Origin: Desulfobacteraceae bacterium | Lineage (GTDB): Bacteria > Desulfobacterota > DSM-4660 > Desulfatiglandales > Desulfatiglandaceae | Length of the DNA stretch: 6,631 nt | Reading direction: 5' to 3' | Assembly: GCA_030612945.1 (NCBI GenBank) | Contig: JAUWMY010000145.1 | Location: forward strand, 1 to 6,631 | In this document: one piece after another, positions 5,775-6,631 of the stretch | How the letters are laid out: each line of letters begins with the position of its first letter | Numbering within the stretch: position 1 is the stretch's first letter | Position numbers and translations under genes: made by a program | The notes under the pieces: generated by a model | Told to the model about the DNA's origin: nothing | What the model saw: only the letters and a program-made list of their open reading frames with translations | The model's database searches: none

Positions 5775-6631
5775 TCAGAATAAACCACTAACCTTGCCAG
5801 TCGCAGTATCCACGTCCACCCTTCTGAAGGCGGGGTTGGAACTGGTTCCGGGCATCAGGCTGATGGTTCCGGCGCAGGGGCACAGGAACTTGGCGCCTGA
5901 ATAAATCAACACGTCCTGGATGGGGAGCGTCCAACCCTTTGGCACACCCTTGATTGCCACGTCATGGGTTAGGCTGAGGTGGGTCTTCACCATCATGGTG
6001 GCGAAGTCATCATACTTGGAATCGCCCTCAAGCATCTTGGCCTTGGCCTCGGCATTAGGGGTCCATGAAACACCGTCTGCTCCGTACACTTCCTTGGCGA
6101 TCTTTTCTACACGATCGCGTAGTTTCATCTCTAAGGGATAGAGAAACTCGAAGTTAGTCTCCTCCTCACATGCCTCTTTCACGGCCTCGGCGAACTCTAT
6201 GGCGCCGTCTCCGCCCATTTCCCAATGTTTGGATTCTGCGCAGCGTGCTCCGGCTGCTTCTGCCGCCTTCTTTACAACTGCGACCTCTGCATCGGTATCC
6301 GTAAAGAAGCGATTGACACATACAACGGGATTAATTCCTGCCTTGCGGATGGTGTTGATATGATGGACCATGTTCTCGCAGCCCTTTTCCAACAACTCCA
6401 GGTTTTCCTTTGTGTATTCATCGGCAAGAGGAAGACCGGCAACAACCTTTGGACCGCCGCCGTGCATCTTAAGAGCCCGGATGGTGGATGTCAGGACAGA
6501 AACGTGGGGTTTAAGGCCGCTGTTCCGGCACTTGACATTCCAGAATTTCTCAAACCCGATGTCAGCGCCGAATCCGCTCTCGGTAATATGATAGTCAAAC
6601 AGCTTGAGACCTACACGATCGGCGATGATTG
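5775..6631 (-). CDS. fhs: Formate-tetrahydrofolate ligase, C-terminal half (cut by window edge)
   Basis: The reverse strand is open from the right edge to TGA (complement of 5775-5777), giving 284 residues of an enzyme usually about 550-600 long. Fhs makes 10-formyltetrahydrofolate from formate, tetrahydrofolate and ATP in the cytoplasm. It acts in C1 supply and, in acetogens and many sulfate reducers, in the methyl branch of the Wood-Ljungdahl pathway in either direction. The visible part begins IIADRVGLKLFDYHITESGF and continues with GFGADIGFEKF. TSTIRALKMHGG is close to the family's second signature (VAT-[IV]-RALKxHGG), with Val-Ala replaced by Thr-Ser. It also has NPVVCVNRFFTDTDAE and ends in GKVSGLF. 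The segment before the end, ISLMPGTSSNPAFRRVDVD, differs from the common DIMTMPGLPKxPAA form. The N-terminal ATP-binding half and the promoter lie outside the window. It is convergent with the YkgJ gene. Confidence 0.95.
   Translation of the reverse strand, partial: IIADRVGLKLFDYHITESGFGADIGFEKFWNVKCRNSGLKPHVSVLTSTIRALKMHGGGPKVVAGLPLADEYTKENLELLEKGCENMVHHINTIRKAGINPVVCVNRFFTDTDAEVAVVKKAAEAAGARCAESKHWEMGGDGAIEFAEAVKEACEEETNFEFLYPLEMKLRDRVEKIAKEVYGADGVSWTPNAEAKAKMLEGDSKYDDFATMMVKTHLSLTHDVAIKGVPKGWTLPIQDVLIYSGAKFLCPCAGTISLMPGTSSNPAFRRVDVDTATGKVSGLF

Noticed and set aside
1..6631. CRISPR array, tRNA, rRNA, transposase or defence system
   Set aside because: There are no regularly spaced repeats, cloverleaf-like elements, rRNA-like blocks or defence or transposase domains on either strand.

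Overview
The window holds four complete genes on the + strand, the C-terminal half of a fifth gene on the - strand, and possibly the last codons of an upstream gene at the left edge. Gene content suggests an anaerobic, acid- or aromatic-degrading bacterium of the Desulfobacterota (sulfate-reducer or syntroph) type: an AMP-forming acyl-CoA ligase beside a divergent thiolase, and a formate-tetrahydrofolate ligase of the kind used in C1/Wood-Ljungdahl metabolism. The taxon is an inference from gene content, moderate base composition and personal recognition of protein style. No rRNA or other direct marker is present.

Layout. Positions 1-189 contain a possible C-terminal tail of an upstream ORF (3-80), a weak promoter candidate, a perfect 15-bp palindrome (143-157) and a strong Shine-Dalgarno sequence. 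An apparent two-gene operon follows: acyl-CoA ligase (190-1770) and thiolase-family protein (1831-3027), 60 bp apart and each with a good ribosome-binding site. It is closed by a strong A/T-flanked terminator (3066-3107). The next 182 bp contain a promoter candidate and two adjacent hairpins (3209-3271). The hairpins look like a short dispersed palindromic repeat and run up to the ribosome-binding region of the next gene. A second two-gene unit comprises a Na+/phosphate symporter with a C-terminal PhoU-like domain (3290-4966) and, 3 bp downstream, a YkgJ-type cysteine-cluster protein (4970-5659). A bidirectional terminator (5723-5759) separates this unit from the convergent, truncated fhs gene (5775 to the right edge).

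How they work together. The ligase would activate a carboxylic acid to its CoA thioester, and the thiolase would cleave or condense a 3-oxoacyl-CoA. Acetyl-CoA made this way could be oxidised to C1 units, a route that uses Fhs. The symporter/YkgJ pair is an independent unit linked to phosphate transport. I found no CRISPR array, tRNA, rRNA, transposase or clear new multi-gene system. The least ordinary items are the divergent thiolase motifs, the hairpin-filled leader of the symporter gene, the tight coupling of a YkgJ protein to a phosphate symporter, and the palindrome in the ligase leader.
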